Assembly: GCA_037039685.1 (NCBI GenBank)
Contig: JAWNGF010000005.1
Span: forward strand, 992,001-1,056,000
Direction of reading: 5' to 3'
Length of the DNA stretch: 64,000 nucleotides
Source of the DNA: Ceratobasidium sp. AG-K
Taxonomy: Eukaryota > Basidiomycota > Agaricomycetes > Cantharellales > Ceratobasidiaceae
Shown: positions 23,481-36,652 of the stretch, in pieces
Layout: each line of letters begins with the position of its first letter
How positions within the stretch are numbered: the stretch's first letter is position 1
Made by a program: the position numbers and the translations under genes
The notes under the pieces: model-generated
Databases searched by the model: none
What the model was told of the DNA's origin: nothing
What the model saw: only the letters and a program-made list of their open reading frames with translations

Positions 23481-25167
23481 CTACAGCCCCTTGAGCGCAG
23501 TCCTGAGGAAATCATGGACCGTGTTCCAATATTCTGGTTGAACACAAGTGTCGTCTTGATTCCCGAAATCGTCGAGTCGGTCAACCCAAGCGAATTCCAC
23601 ATCGAGAGTTCGAGGCCGGGTAAAGGCGGCAAGTTGCGTGCATGCGGTGGGAATCGGATGTCGGATGGAGCATGTTGAGGCGATTGGTAGGCAAATAGGG
23701 AATGGTCAGTAACGACATGCGCCAGGTTCTGATTTCAGAACCACTCACTGTGGTGCCCATTAGGAAATTTCCTGAAGACCAGCAACCTCTTATTGGCCTC
23801 GTCCAGGACAATTTTTTCTTCTTCTTCGCTACTTTCATCCCCCGACTCACCTTCAGCGCCTCGAAGAATATCAAACAGGCCACGCATTTGAGAGGGCGGA
23901 ACGAGTTCATCATCCGACCCGCTGAGGAGTAGGACAGGAACACGGGTGGGAAGCTTTCGGGCAGCACTGGCGCTATCCCAAAGCTGGTGGCACAAGAACG
24001 CGAGCCGCGCAGCAACAGGAAGGACCGTCGGGATGAGGGAGGGCAACGTCATAAATGTGTTTTCAACTATGAGTGATGAGATCTTAATTTGTCGTCGAAA
24101 CGTTAGCTCGAACCCTCTGGTTCTTGATGAAATAGGCTCACCGAAGCGGAGTTTTCGTTGGCCAGGTGAAAAGCAACTGCGCCGCCGATTGATTGACCGT
24201 ATAATACCTATTTGTCATATTTCAGCCGAGTCTACGATCCATGCTGACCCAGATGCGGGTAACGCACTATTTGTGTATCTCGTAGAAGAGGATGCTCAAG
24301 GATGTAATTGAACGCTGTCTATGGAAACTGTTGGTTCCGCATACGGCCTCATGAAAGCCAACATACCTGTGCATCAAGCTTTAATCCTTTCTCAGATGGC
24401 TGCCCTTCGCTCAGCCCATAACTGTTTATTTAGTAGGGGTTTGAGGGCAAGGATTTATGATACTAAATAAGGTTGTTTACATACCCGCGGTATGAGAGCA
24501 TCAGAACATTGCATCGCATCTTGTAGTAGAATACTTTGGCTAGGGGAACACGGTGGCCGACATTCCCCGCGTTGGCGTGGAGAAACAGAACCGTGGGCCG
24601 CGATCGAGCGTACTATAGCCGGCGGAAGTGGCCAGCTGAAATATGAGAGTCACGATACTTTTACGAGTTAGGACACTAACATTTGCGTCATCACCCTCGG
24701 TATCCACCTCTGGCTCTCCTAACGACCCATCGGCGCTCAACAGAATCCGCCGCTGGACGAGGAGATAAGCACGTATTTTTACATTATCGGGAGTGATAAA
24801 TGTAAGGTCTTTATAAGGCATCCCATAGTCTGCAGGAGTTGCAACATCTGCCAAAGAAAAGTGTCATTCTAGTATATTCAAACATTAGCTTTCTGGCTTA
24901 CTTGTGCGTGAACCCTCAGGCACATTTGATGGGTAAATCAAGGAGTTTTGACCATAATATAGCAACCCAGCTCCTGTTTCGGGAGTTGAAGGCGGGGTAA
25001 GGAGTGTTGAGTCTATTGTTTAAGCTATAGCCATCGTACCTAATGTTGCCGCACCTACTGCTACAGACGCCGAGGTCTGCGGTGTTCCTCAGGCCTTTTA
25101 GAGATATATCAGCCTCTGAAATGCGAATAAAACTTGCCTTGGCAAAGAACTTTATACTGTCAAACAT
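23481..25167 (-). CDS. Bem46/ABHD13-type alpha/beta hydrolase
   Basis: Membrane-anchored serine hydrolase of the Bem46/ABHD13 family; fungal members affect cell polarity, and the natural substrate is not established. The start MFDSIKFFAK is joined to TSASVAVGAATLGAGLLYYG, a single N-terminal membrane helix. Then come NSLIYPSNVPEGSRT, PADYGMPYKDLTFITPDNV, RPTVLFLHANAGNVGHR (oxyanion region), LMLSYRGYGLSEGQPSEKGL and the nucleophile elbow LYGQSIGGA. VENTFMTLPSLIPTVLP follows, then SGSDDELVPPSQMRGL (acid Asp) and FPNGHHNDTCVQPEYW (catalytic His), ending at 23481. All three triad positions are present. An acidic insert ESSEEEE separates the Asp and His blocks. The first intron (25077-25137) uses a GC donor. 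The last intron is long (about 180 nt) and joins GHH to NDTC. Confidence 0.9.
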
Positions 25168-25571
25168 GGCGACCGGCCGCGTCGAGTCTACTGCAGGGGT
25201 GTAGGTAGAAGCAGAACCCTGGTAATGGTGCGGAGGTGGCCGTCTCTTGGATTGGTAATCAGCAATCTATCACGTGACTAGTTGCTCGTCCGTATGATGT
25301 GGCTGGCTGATACGCCCTCAGCTTAAGTGGAAGTCCGAGGTGGCAAGAGAAGAAGTTTGGAGGCATGGGTATTGGTATGAATATCATGAAATTAAATCAA
25401 CCTGCACGTGAATGGGAGGAGGAAGTTTCTCTTCAATGGGAATTCATTTGAGCTGTAACATGAAGCAGACAGGGTGTATACAACACATTAACCCTACATA
25501 ACACGCGAACTGCAAGAAAACGAGCGCCCCCCAAAATAGGGTTTTTCTTTTCTTTGTTAAACAAACTAAAT
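25168..25571. other. Intergenic region
   Basis: Holds the promoter side of the Bem46-type gene and the 3' flank of the transcription factor gene. No gene is visible. Confidence 0.45.
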
Positions 25572-28481
25572 TTATTGGGGGTAGTGGCTCCCATCTTCTC
25601 CCATCTCGTAGCCTTCGTTAGGAACTAGATCGAAAGGTAGCGGTAGTACATATGGATTCATTAGGAACCCAGCTCCTGAAGGCATGCCCATGAGGGGTTC
25701 CTGGTAGAGTTGATGTAGTTCCGAATAAGGGAGCTGATAAGGTTGCGTAGAATTTTCGTATACAAACTCCATGCCGTGTCCTTGATTTTCCATGTCTCTA
25801 AACCGTTGCGAAAGAGTGCCATTGGGATCGAAAGCATTAGGCACATGACTTGTGTCAATATTGATGCTAGGGAGGTGCTTTTGAAGGGCTGTTGGTGACG
25901 GTGGCTCGAACTGATTCGGTCCGGTTGACCGTTGAATGTGGGCACTATGAGATGTATGCGTGAGCTTAACCTGACGCGCGGGCTATCTATAGTCTACCTA
26001 CCCGCCTTGAGCTGATTCGGGTGTTTGTTCTTGTAGCAAACGTCGCAGATGGGCTGCGCTAACTGTGGCGCATTCCCATGTTTGTGCCACGGTTTCTAGA
26101 GCGTGAATACATTTACGAGTCGCTTCATGACTATCGTTACGTGCTTTGGTTGCAGACTGTGCTAGTGTTGCAGCTTGAGTTAAAAGAGTGGCGCCAGCCA
26201 TAAAAATAGTCTATAAATTCGATTAGAAAGATAAAATCTGTGGTAGTTTTTTATAGCTAGCTTACCTGAAGCAGATTCAGGGGGAAATAGCGGAGACTAT
26301 ACCCTTTCTCAAACAGTGTAACAAGCTGCACGATCTTATTAGCTGCTCGATCGCACATCTTTACCGATAAATCAGCGAATGAGACTGGAGGCGTCCCATC
26401 TAGAATAGCAGCCGATGGCTTTGGCGAACGTGCGTAGAATGGCCGATGCAACAACAAAAGGAGCCACCAGTAGGCAATATTAAGTGCAATGATATGTGGC
26501 AAGGGGGGCGCATTAGATCGCCGCATTGTTACCACGAGTTGTTCTGGAAGGTTGTCGTACCAACCATCCAGAAGTAAACTATGCATGTAAGGCGTGATTG
26601 AAATAGGTACCAACTGAATCTGCTCACTGAATTCGCGATACGCTATCCTTCTCTGCCACCTGCCAATTCTGGCGTCCCTGAGCGTATCTGCTCCTCGCAA
26701 GTTAGATATGAGCAAGAAGGAAGACTAAGTTTCACAAGCGTACTAACACGGTATCCATAATTCGAATGGCGATCAACATCAGCTTGCTGGTTTCGAAAAA
26801 TACAAGGGTGGTGTTGTTTGGTTGAGATGATTCAGATTCGTTTGACGGTGCAATACGGGGGTCCCAAACCCTCCCATCCAATGTACGGTTGATTGGTGGC
26901 AGGGTGACATTTATATGGGGTGGGGGCGTGTCATAGTCACGTCCGTAGTCCAGCGACTAGAGGTACATGATTGATATTTTTCGTCACGCGGCGACATGAC
27001 AAACACACCATGACTTTATCTAAGATTGGCTAGCATTAGATGGGTGCATGCTAAAAGCATAGAGCATACCTTTGCAAAAGACTGTCCAGAACAGGGAGTC
27101 CCGGAGAATCAGCTCTTCTTGCGTGATTCTTCCACTTGCAACCCACGGTCGTCCATCGATACACAACCCAACTACAGACTGGTAGGTTAGCATGAAATGG
27201 CGAATCGATGAAAGTGCTGGCAATCATACGAGCTCGAGCCATTCGGGAACCCATGCCTGCGTGGTCGCGTCATGATGGGCAACGCTGCGTAGTGCGATCA
27301 AATTAAGGCCTACCGAAGTACAAATGAGCCAACCCTCGTTCTCCGATGCTCGCGTGGTACTCGGACATGAATATCAACGCATGAACTATTGCGAGCGATG
27401 GACGCTCACACTCATATTCTAGGTATTGCTTTGCATGAAGGGAGAATTGCCGACGCGTTCTTTTGTCGCTGACCCTGGGGTTGTCAGATAATGCCGTGGC
27501 CAGAGACAGAAGCGCAGAGTGAAGGAAAGGGCTATAGCTAAGTCCAGGTTTGGGTCGAATTGGGTCCATTTCCTCGTGTGGTGGAGTGAGTTCGGCCAGC
27601 ATATCGCGTAGAAAGTGTTCAGACTGGAATGCATGCAGCCAGATTGTGTGGAAGCTGAAGCACCTGTGGAGCAGTGTATCATGCTCTAGGCGAGTAAAAC
27701 CAACATCAGAGCTGATCGAGGGAAGGTAGCGGTCCCATTGACACTGTTCAGAGAGCTGTACTGAACGCGGCTGCCTCTCTAATGGGATAGCCGGATCTTT
27801 GAGAAATATGTACTGGTATGTCATCTCGAAGGGGGACACTGCTACCTTATCCAAGTTTGGTCTATCATTTGGAAATGTTGACCACATTGAAGTTGGCCCA
27901 CTTGCACTAATGCTCCCGTCTTGCATCTAAGCATGCCCAAGGCGTAAGTGACGGCTGATTTAGAGTCTGCGACTGAACTTACAGTTAAGCAAGACTTTCC
28001 TGGATAAATATCTTCGACATCGGTTACGGATATCGTATTATTATCAGCCTCTTTAGCAGCCGACAAACTTCCGCCAAGAAGTTGGGTACTCATTGGCTCA
28101 GCGCTGGATCTCATCACAGTCCCCCTCAGCTCTCCATTTTCAATCTCGAGTTCGCGGATACGCGTTCGGAGACCTTCTACCAGTTGTTTAGTAGCAGGCC
28201 GACGAGCGTCTTCTTCATCACTCCAGGAACACTAGTTGAATCCAGTCTATTAGCATTTGCAGCTGAGGTGCCAACCAAGTTTACCTCGTGCCCCTGATCG
28301 AGGAAGTTCAGGTTATTAATCGCGGACAAATGATGCTGTTAGCACTCATACGCACGTAGAACAAACACGTCCCACAGGTTGGTTGTACTCCATCACATTT
28401 GCATCGACGGCGGCGACAACTATTGCAGGCTTTGGAAGTATAGGGCGCGCGTTTCTTGGCTGATGTGCCAGCGGACGCCAT
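25572..28481 (-). CDS. Zn2Cys6 fungal transcription factor
   Basis: Nuclear DNA-binding regulator with a binuclear zinc cluster and a fungal-specific middle homology region. The start MASAGTSAKKRAPYTS leads into KACNSCRRRRCKCDGVQPTC and GTCLFY. A 9-nt microexon (28285-28293, Gly-His-Glu) then joins to CSW, so the six cysteines read C-x2-C-x6-C-x6-C-x2-C-x6-C. A coiled-coil linker QLVEGLRTRIRELEIENGEL follows. The regulatory domain includes WSTFPNDRPNLDKVAVSPFE, CFSFHTIWLHAFQSEHFLRD and SPFLHSALLSLATALS, then RITQEELILRDSLFWTVFCK, ALNIAYWWLLLLLHRPFYAR and the C-terminal exon with HGMEFVYENSTQ, stopping at 25572. The pattern resembles regulators of the Nit-4/XlnR type. The target genes are unknown; neighbours do not suggest a cluster. 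Confidence 0.88.
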
Positions 28482-29639
28482 GGTTATAGCCTTGGAGAGA
28501 GCGCGATATGCTATCGATGGTGGTGCGGAGCTTTATCTACCGTTAGGGAATCGCAGGTTAATCTACGCTGATTCCTCCGGTCCGTGCGCGCTCCCGCTCC
28601 GCTATCCAGGACTCAGCACGGAAAAGCAACAAAAATCAAGTAATGAGACCAATTAAGCGTCAGTCTCACATGTTGAATAATTTCCCCCGGGAAATGGGTA
28701 AGGATTCCGGCTGGCACGAACTTCAAGCGGCGACGCAAGGTCGCATATGCATGCAGATTGATCCACGAAAGAAGTCGTGGCTAGTCAATTTCCTTATCAA
28801 TCTTCGGGATTCAATTGGAGCTCTCCAAGGACAGTTAGCACGATTTACCGTCCCATTGGTGAACTCTCTGTCCTGAAGATGACGTGAGAATACCGCCAAA
28901 CTGATCGTGCCGTGCCCTCAGGGCTGCACAGGTTTCCAGCTTTCATGGCATACGAGAAATATACAGTAAGGTGACGATTCAACAAGATTTGAGTGAAGAG
29001 CTCGACAAATATGCACAAAACATAAATTCCTGTTGTCGCCGGCCAGTACAGGAAGTATCATATTCAAATATACAGAATGGGTGTCCTCGCCTCCAGTGTG
29101 CGCTCCGTCCCGGATGCACACGTATGTTGTCATATGACGACATGCCGCTAGGCACCGGCAGAACTGGGGAACCCCAAGCGCAGGCGAAGGGGGGTACGCC
29201 GCGGCACCGAGAGGCGAGCAGACTCGTTCCCGGGGGCAGGCGCTCGCGTCTCGAGTGTGGCATACCCACGGCGAGGAAGATGAAACCCATGAGCGTAGAT
29301 CACCCCTAGCCGTCGCCTGGAGTATGGCGGTGTGGTGCGAGGAGGAGCCTGTCGTTGGACTAAAGACGAGTCATTAATTGTCTCAAACGCACTGGCCGTG
29401 CAAACGACTTAGCCTCAAACATTAGAGCTTTAACTTGAAAATGAAAAAAAAAATGAAATGAAATGAATTAAAATAACGGTTAAATGAGGTACACAACGTG
29501 AATACAGCTATGTAGCTAAGCGCGGAGATACATAGATAAATCAAACCAGCCACGTACAGATTTTACGGGCGTACGCGTGTAACAAGAAAGCCCGATCACC
29601 TATCGACGTACGGGCATAGGTAGGAAGGCCCAGAGTGAG

Positions 29640-29985
29640 CGCATGACGCCAACACGAGAGTCGGCGTCGAAGCAAAACAGACTGGATAGACCACGTAACG
29701 TCATACGGGGCTGTGTGAGGAAGCCAAGAAGCGACCAACGTGACGCAAGCATGGGCGGGGGTAGGTAGGGTAGCTGAAGCGCTGTAGCACAAGTACCGTA
29801 GAGGCATGAGCGCCAGACCAAACTAACAGCGTAGTGGAATACGGTCTGGGTAGTGAACCCAAGGCGTCCAATGTGACGCAGACACAGGCGCAGACATGCA
29901 TTACCACTAAACCGCGTGAAGCTACGGGTACGAGGTGTGGGTACCTGACAAAACAGACTGCAGAGCACGAGTCTGGACGTCTGGC
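29640..29985. repeat. Diverged direct repeats
   Basis: Similar blocks recur in the same orientation. AAAACAGACTG appears at about 29674 and 29949. GACCAACGTGACGCAAGCA (29735-29753) resembles GTCCAATGTGACGCAGACA (29866-29884). Each GTGACGCA block follows a tacGG(..)CTG(G/T)GT segment. The units are about 130-275 nt apart and clearly eroded. Confidence 0.4.
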
Positions 29986-30914
29986 CAACGAGCCATGTAC
30001 TTCCGCATCGGGTATTACATACGTTGTGGAAAGCCGAGGGTAAAGGAGAGGGGCGTAGATGTCGTTTGGGGTGACCGAGGTTGGTACGAGTCGACCTGTC
30101 AGTGCAAAATCCTCTCCCTTCTTCGATGGATGGGATGGGATGTCTAGCGTACTTAAGCTGTACTTAGGTAGAACAAAATTTATATCGCTTAGCTTAATAT
30201 AGCGTGTGTGTAGTTAGGGACCGAAAGGGCAGATTCGGAAAACTGCGCATGAGAACCGTGGGTGCAAGATGGAAACGGTACGAACGGAACACCATGTGAC
30301 AAGTTAAGCGCGCAGCATTTCTGTGGTAATTATACTCGGTTGAGCCACGGTTATTCTGTGTGTTCGTATTCCAGATGTGTTTGTATTTGAATTACGCGTG
30401 CCGCTTAACTATCGCTGCCGCGTCCTTCAGGTCTAGTAGAGGTCCACCCTAGTACCAAGACCGCATTGCCATCGAGGCTTGAAAAGACCGGACGGGTGAG
30501 TTGTGCTAAACATGATTAATCATAAGTCAGCAGCTAGAAAATGCTCGCTCTGCATCGAGAGAAGAGCCTGTTACGGTGTATTGGTGATCAAACGCGCTCT
30601 GAGAATGGAGATAACACACGCCTTGTAGTGGCAAGTAATCAAGCGTTATTCATGAAGTCGAGATGCTCAAGCGCAGGCGAGACTCATTGCGGGAGCAATT
30701 CCACACTGCAAATTTGAACATGACATCAGAACATTTGTGAAGCTCAGTTCATGAATGAACTAGCTTGTATGAGGCAAGGTGACCGGGCTGAGTCGAAGGC
30801 ATGTCGACGATGCTCAGTTTATTAGGGATACAAGCGCTCGACATATCCGCGCCAGGGTGACGTATAATTGCCAAACCATGATGCATGGTACACTGTCATC
30901 ACAGGTGGTCTTCT

Positions 30915-30934
30915 CCACGGAGGCAACTCCGTGG
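30915..30934. repeat. Inverted repeat (8-bp stem, GCAA loop)
   Basis: CCACGGAG and CTCCGTGG flank GCAA, a perfect stem closed by a GNRA-type tetraloop. It sits in the gene-poor region with no neighbouring gene to which it can be linked. Confidence 0.5.
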
Positions 30935-33900
30935 CTCGACACAGCGATTACATAATCACCGCCGGTTCATTCCCGCTCGGAAAACCACGGTGTAACCGGT
31001 ACCCGCCATCCATTTTGCGCCAAACCACGTGACCGTGACTACTGTAACGAACTGTTGTTAACGTCGATTCTGTCCCATCCACTCCTGATTCACCCCCAAA
31101 GGACTGTTTATTTCGACTTCATTCTGAGCTTGCCTACAGATCCACCCTGTTTAATTTGACAGAAAGTACAAGCGTGTAGATATCTCCATCCTTTGGTGCG
31201 CATAAAGGCCAGTAATTTATGCAAGTGACGTTGGCATCAGTTCGGTACAGTAATAGCGCGCACCGACCGCGTTCACCGCGGTCCCTGCGGCGAGGAATTT
31301 GTTTCGTACTCACACAGGTTGCAGCATGAAACTTCACTAATTCCTTCCACCCGTTTGAGATCAACACACCGATGATATCAACTGCATACATGCGCCACTG
31401 GTCTGAGCCACAGTTGTCAGCTGTATGAAATCAAATTGCTTGTACTCCGGAGTGACATTAATATAGTAGAGGTCAAGTACAAGAGACACATTACAGGCCC
31501 ATGCAGCATACAGGAGGTTTATCGTCGTCGTTATGCTAAGCAGGAGCTCCGAAGGGAGCCATGACCACAGGTTTGCATCGGTTCGACCCTATTCAAGGCG
31601 TACCCTGATTCGAAGTGACCAAAGCATGGGTGTTGTAACAGGAACTGGCCTGTGAGTATAGTGTCGTAAAGGCAGTTCAGCCCTAGATTTCTTGGGGAAA
31701 CCCTTAGTTGTGAGGAACTCGGAAAAGAATCAATAGTTGTTTCGCGCAGTCGTTTTCAGCGACGTCCTTGCTCGGATGATGTGACTGGGCCGAGGTTCGG
31801 CCGTTTACTAACTCGTCACGTTGGTTGGCTTTAAACAAATAATTAAATGCGATGAAACCCACCGTTGACCTCAACTAGCCAGGAGTTCTGTCCCCGGTGG
31901 GGGACTATCTTGCTGCTCCACTGAATCTGAGGAGGACAGGACTGTTGCTGGTACCTGCATATATATCCTCAACACTGTAGCCAACGGTTGCTGGCAGACA
32001 ATAGCTCACCAGCGATCATAGATTGACTTGTGAGGGGTCATAGTTAGGTTTTTATGCTTGAGGGAGTAGCACGGACAATTGGTGAAGCTGCTGACTTCCT
32101 ACTAGAATGCACCTTGTTTTATTCACCATTATGGCTGTATGCACAAAATCGGAATGTAGTCGATCGAGTTAGATACCAGGACCCGTTTGCCTCCCGTTGC
32201 CACCGGGGCGACAAGACGGTCGACCCGTTGAGCGCTCCGTATTCTATCGAGGTGTAGGGTCGGACTGTGAACTTCTTGAGGCTGCGTAGCAAGCTGTCCG
32301 ATAAGTAAGCAACCCGGCGGGGCGAGCAACGTCAACCTCGTAAAATTTTGTCCTTTGACGAACACATGTAGTGGCAAAAAAAAAATACAACAGAAAACCA
32401 TTTCGAAACTTCAATATTGAAAACCCGCACGCGCAATGTACAGCCCCCGATCAATGCTGACGGGATAGGGCTATGGCTGTGCCTCTCACAATGAAGAGGC
32501 TATCAGCTGTTGAGGAAGAACCTCGGGTTCAACAATAGACTGCAAATAACGAGTATAGGCAACAACCACTAAGCGAGCTACCTACCACGCCCGGAGCGAT
32601 GAAAGTTGCGGTTATACCGCCACCCATGCTATTGTCACGAGGTACCAGGTAGAAACGTTGGCGACACCTGTATATCACAGATATACTACAACAGAGCCAA
32701 GAATATCAGGTACATCAAGATATATCTGTCTTACGTTAGGACTGAATGAAATATTATGGTATCCCCATCATAGAACCGTGGGAGTAACCGGAGTGAACAT
32801 GGCGGGCCATACCACTCATTGTCTAGTTCAGAGCTCATGTTCACTGGGAAAAACAGCGCGCTTGTTTCGAGTGGAAGTACAAGGAATCACATCAAATTAC
32901 GATAAGATTCTAGAAATCCTTTCTGCCACTAGTAGGATGCCTCAGTTCGTCAATGTTGCTAAGTCCCAGTTTCCTCAACCAGAATCAATCCGGGGGGAGG
33001 GGGAGTTGCAAATAAGGAGGAATAAAAGTAATTTTAGTATAACATAACTCTGGAAAAGGGTCAAAATATTTCGCCATGGTGTCGAAGCCAGCCGCAGCTT
33101 GGGTTTGGTTGGGGTTTGGACCTCGGCGCTTGTGCTGTTTGATTTGCCTTGGGTGTTTACGGGAGCTAATTAACTTCGCAATTTTGCGCTTGGTCCACGA
33201 TGATGCTGTATCGTGTTATTCAATCCTTGGTTCGAACTCTCTTGATCTAGTGCAATCGACATGTTCGGGACTTTCTCGATCCATGCTTGGCATTTAGGTC
33301 ACCGGCCCTGCGCGGGCCAGATCAGGTCAGCGATCCCTAGCATGTTCACCTGTGGTTCGTGCAAGCGGTCAAGCTGAGAGTTGGGCTCACTCTCTGTATC
33401 CGGTCTAGCTGGACACTTGGCGGCTTGAGGCATATATCTTTTCGAACCCAGATTCCCCCAGTACATAACGCACGCTCAGGAATTATTTTCACGCCGTAAA
33501 TTACATGAGTTTCGCATCCTGATATTCGTACAGATTGCCCCTGTCTCTATGTACTGTAGGGAAAAGACTATCTACCCGCATTCTCCGATTGGCGCGTATA
33601 CCCCTCCTTGAGCACGAGGCACCAGACACGCAGACTTGTTCTAGGCAAAGATTTCATATCTCTGTGCTCCTATGTTTACCACTCCCCGTACCCTTGTGCC
33701 TACCTGAATGACGTACTATGGATCCAATCTATCGGAATCAATGCTGGTTTGCGGTAGTGCAAGTAGACCGGCTCACCGAGCTCACCGATCATGCAAGCTG
33801 AAATGCCATTCTAGTCCAACCGTTTCAAAAGGAAACTTGAAGCAAGGTAGCCCAATACTTTTGAATACACAATGCTTTGGCTTTTATTTATCTACAGTGA

Positions 33901-36652
33901 CAAAACCATACATATCACATCAAACGGCTGCCGCCCTCTCCCGGCGGCTTATGGCTCACTTCCTTGACGAAGATACAAATCAAGAGATCTCAGCGCCTTG
34001 CCACGCGGGAAAAAGTGCACTAGGACCGAACCTCCGGATACCTAATCAAGTCAACGGTATACCTATCAAAAACGAACAAACAAAATACGAACAGCGGCGG
34101 ATATGGGTTTTGATCGCCGGACCCAAACACGGTAGTTCACCGTCGGGCTCAATTGCTGTTTCCGGGCCCCATATCATCATACCCAGCTCATATCATGCTT
34201 TTCTAATCACGAGGTGGCGCACACAGAATCATGAGACGTAGATCAGGCATGTGCGCCGCACATTACTCGTCAATGACCTAGACCCGCATTTCCGGCCCGA
34301 TTTACGAAACCTGCAAATGAGCGAATTGGCCACGGGCATCTTGGCTACCTTCCGACGACCGGCAATATACCCCAGGTCGAAGAACTGCGCGTGAATCTCA
34401 GTCCCCAGAGCACCTGATCACTCCTGATCGCTACCCTTTCAGGATATGCGTGACATAGTACATCGGAGCTCTTTCGAGAGTGCGCTCATCGCTCGGGCGC
34501 TTCACGCGGATTATCAGGATGGACAACACAAATCATAAATTTCGCGCCAGTATGCTAGACTTGCGCCGGTTGCAGTATTCTTTAGCCTCAATATGTCCAT
34601 TAATTTCTGCTAAATCCTGAACTACCCGGCGGTCCCAAGCTCATCATTATACATACTCCAACTGCTAAGAGTGTTTTTGAGTCATCTAGCGGCCACCTAG
34701 TGGCTGCTCCTCGTGATGTGGTTGATTCGGGCGAACCCGGACAGCTGTACGTGGCTGGGAACACGAATTACTATACATAACTTCAAGGAACGCGCATACA
34801 TGATGTTTATTCATACTGAGGTGTTTCATCTATCTAGCGAGGACCCAGCGAATTATTCGGCAGGCTTTATAAATATAACACGATGTGCACTATCTCATTG
34901 GTCGTGTCACACGACTGAACCGGGATGGCATTTTAGTTCTCATGCGCGAGGTTCCTGTAATTTCAATAAGAAACCGGATGCCGAATTGTGGGGATGATTT
35001 GCTGGACTGTATCAGTGTCCCACAAAGGTCTGTTCGTTAGGCGTTTGGTACGTTCACGCGTGAGGAGGCTGCTGGGTTAGAGCTGTGCTCAAGTTAACCT
35101 CGCAACAAGTATTGATGCATATACCACTGAAAGTGAAATCATACATATAATTCCATGTGCGCCTTCATGTTCGTTCTTCTATATAGTATGCAGTAGTGGC
35201 TCATATATGAAGACTACTTGTAAAAACTGTCAAGCGCCGGATACCATGGCTGATATTACGTTTTACACTTTTAAATGCGGATTTCACAGCGCACCCCCGG
35301 GTGTCGGTACATTACCTACCCAAAGACTTGGGATAAAGGAACCTTCAGGCACCCTTTGTATTCAGTCCCTTTAACTGGACCAGGTCATTAGCAAACTTGC
35401 ATTTGGGCATGAGCTCATAACACGCACGCCCAATCGCATTAATGCCCTCTACATAGGTACTATATGTGCGTTTCTAATTAGCCCTTGGCACACCCTACGC
35501 TCACCAGAAAAGAATCGGCTCTCCCCTTTCGCTTGCGAGTGCTTCCCCCGCCAATTACGAACCGAATGTCGAGATTCCCCCGAGCTGATCGCATGTTTTG
35601 GTATCGAACGGACCACGGGGTAGGTTCGAGCTGACCATCGGTGTTCGCACGCTTGTTACGTTGGGCCAGTGTGATATAGCCATTCAGCTTGGTGGCATAC
35701 TAAAAGTCAATCAGATGCGTCATTTTTGACTGATCCTGAACTTCCTCGGTTAGCTTGTCCCGAAGTGATCAGCTCGTTCGACGTCAATTGTCGCTGGCGA
35801 GCATCATACGTGGCGATATTATACATATTCCGAGGGAGAGAAAGCATCGGGCGATGCCGTCCCACGTGATATGCGTATAGAGTCCAGGATCGGTACCGCG
35901 TGCAACGGGGCCGGAACGGGTACGTCTCGGGGTCTTCGGATTACAAGAATGGATGTAGTGTCTAAATGAGCCAAAGGCGCGGACGTCATCGCGGGACCTG
36001 CACCATAGGAAGATGATTCGAGACAAGCTAGTGGACGTTCCTGGGAGAAAATGGCACATTGTGTGGACGCTGCATGTTACTCGCCACGTGATCCCTGTGA
36101 TATAGGGGCGACGCAAGTGTCAGGCGAGGTTATGAATAGAAAATACGACTGCGCTCTTGACGGGAGCAGCCCCTTCGGCTGATCGGCTGGTATTTGGATG
36201 TATAGGGCGGGGATTATACAGCAAGGTACGACACGATCCATGACTGGTTAGCGCCTTAATCGAGAGGGATGGCCGGACTTGAGGTGAGACGAGTGCTCGA
36301 GAGATCTGAAAAGAGCGCGGATTAGAGTGTTTGAATAGTTAGTTGCCGCAAAGAGTAGGGGAATTATCGAGGAATAAGAGGTAGAGGGCGCCCAAGGTTT
36401 GGCCGCCTAGCCCGGATTGTAGACTGTGCTCCGAGCTCGACTGCGCTGTGGTGGGGGGACCCTTGATGGAACCCTTGTGGACCCTTACTCCACTAGACTG
36501 GTGGGGCCGGTGAATAATATGGAGGGCGAGGATTGCTGGCACGCGGCGACAGGCAGCGCTCGATCGTGAGCAAGACGCGATCCCGACGCAGAGCGTACTC
36601 CTGCGCAGACTCAAAAGCACGAGAAATAAGTATCCTGTGGTGTACTACCCCC

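Larger units (their letters stand above)
28482..36652. other. About 8.2 kb without a supported gene
   Basis: No protein family, tRNA or intact transposon was recognised on either strand. The longest frames are 177 codons at 33708-34241 (+), 129 at 32658-33047 (+) and 110 at 35784-36116 (-); their translations lack motifs and splice context. 29600-29990 shows diverged direct repeats. 28900-29300 has a GC-rich core (29160-29280). A possible two-exon remnant lies on the minus strand at 31200-31395. The region looks like decayed repeat or transposon DNA. Confidence 0.5.

Noticed and set aside
24230..24300. Suspected premature stop in the Bem46-type gene
   Set aside because: Careful reading of the minus strand gives HPLLRDTQI followed by a phase-0 intron and VLYGQSIGGA; the frame is intact.
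28971..29309. 112-codon plus-strand frame and 103-codon minus-strand frame in a GC-rich island
   Set aside because: Opposite frames of the same GC-rich DNA, neither with recognisable sequence or splice context.
29541..29990. CRISPR-like spaced repeats
   Set aside because: The repeats are diverged and irregularly spaced, and the genome is eukaryotic; there are no cas-like genes.
33708..34241. 177-codon plus-strand frame in the gene desert
   Set aside because: No motif, no introns although nearly all genes here have them, and no good start context. It was left as unassigned.
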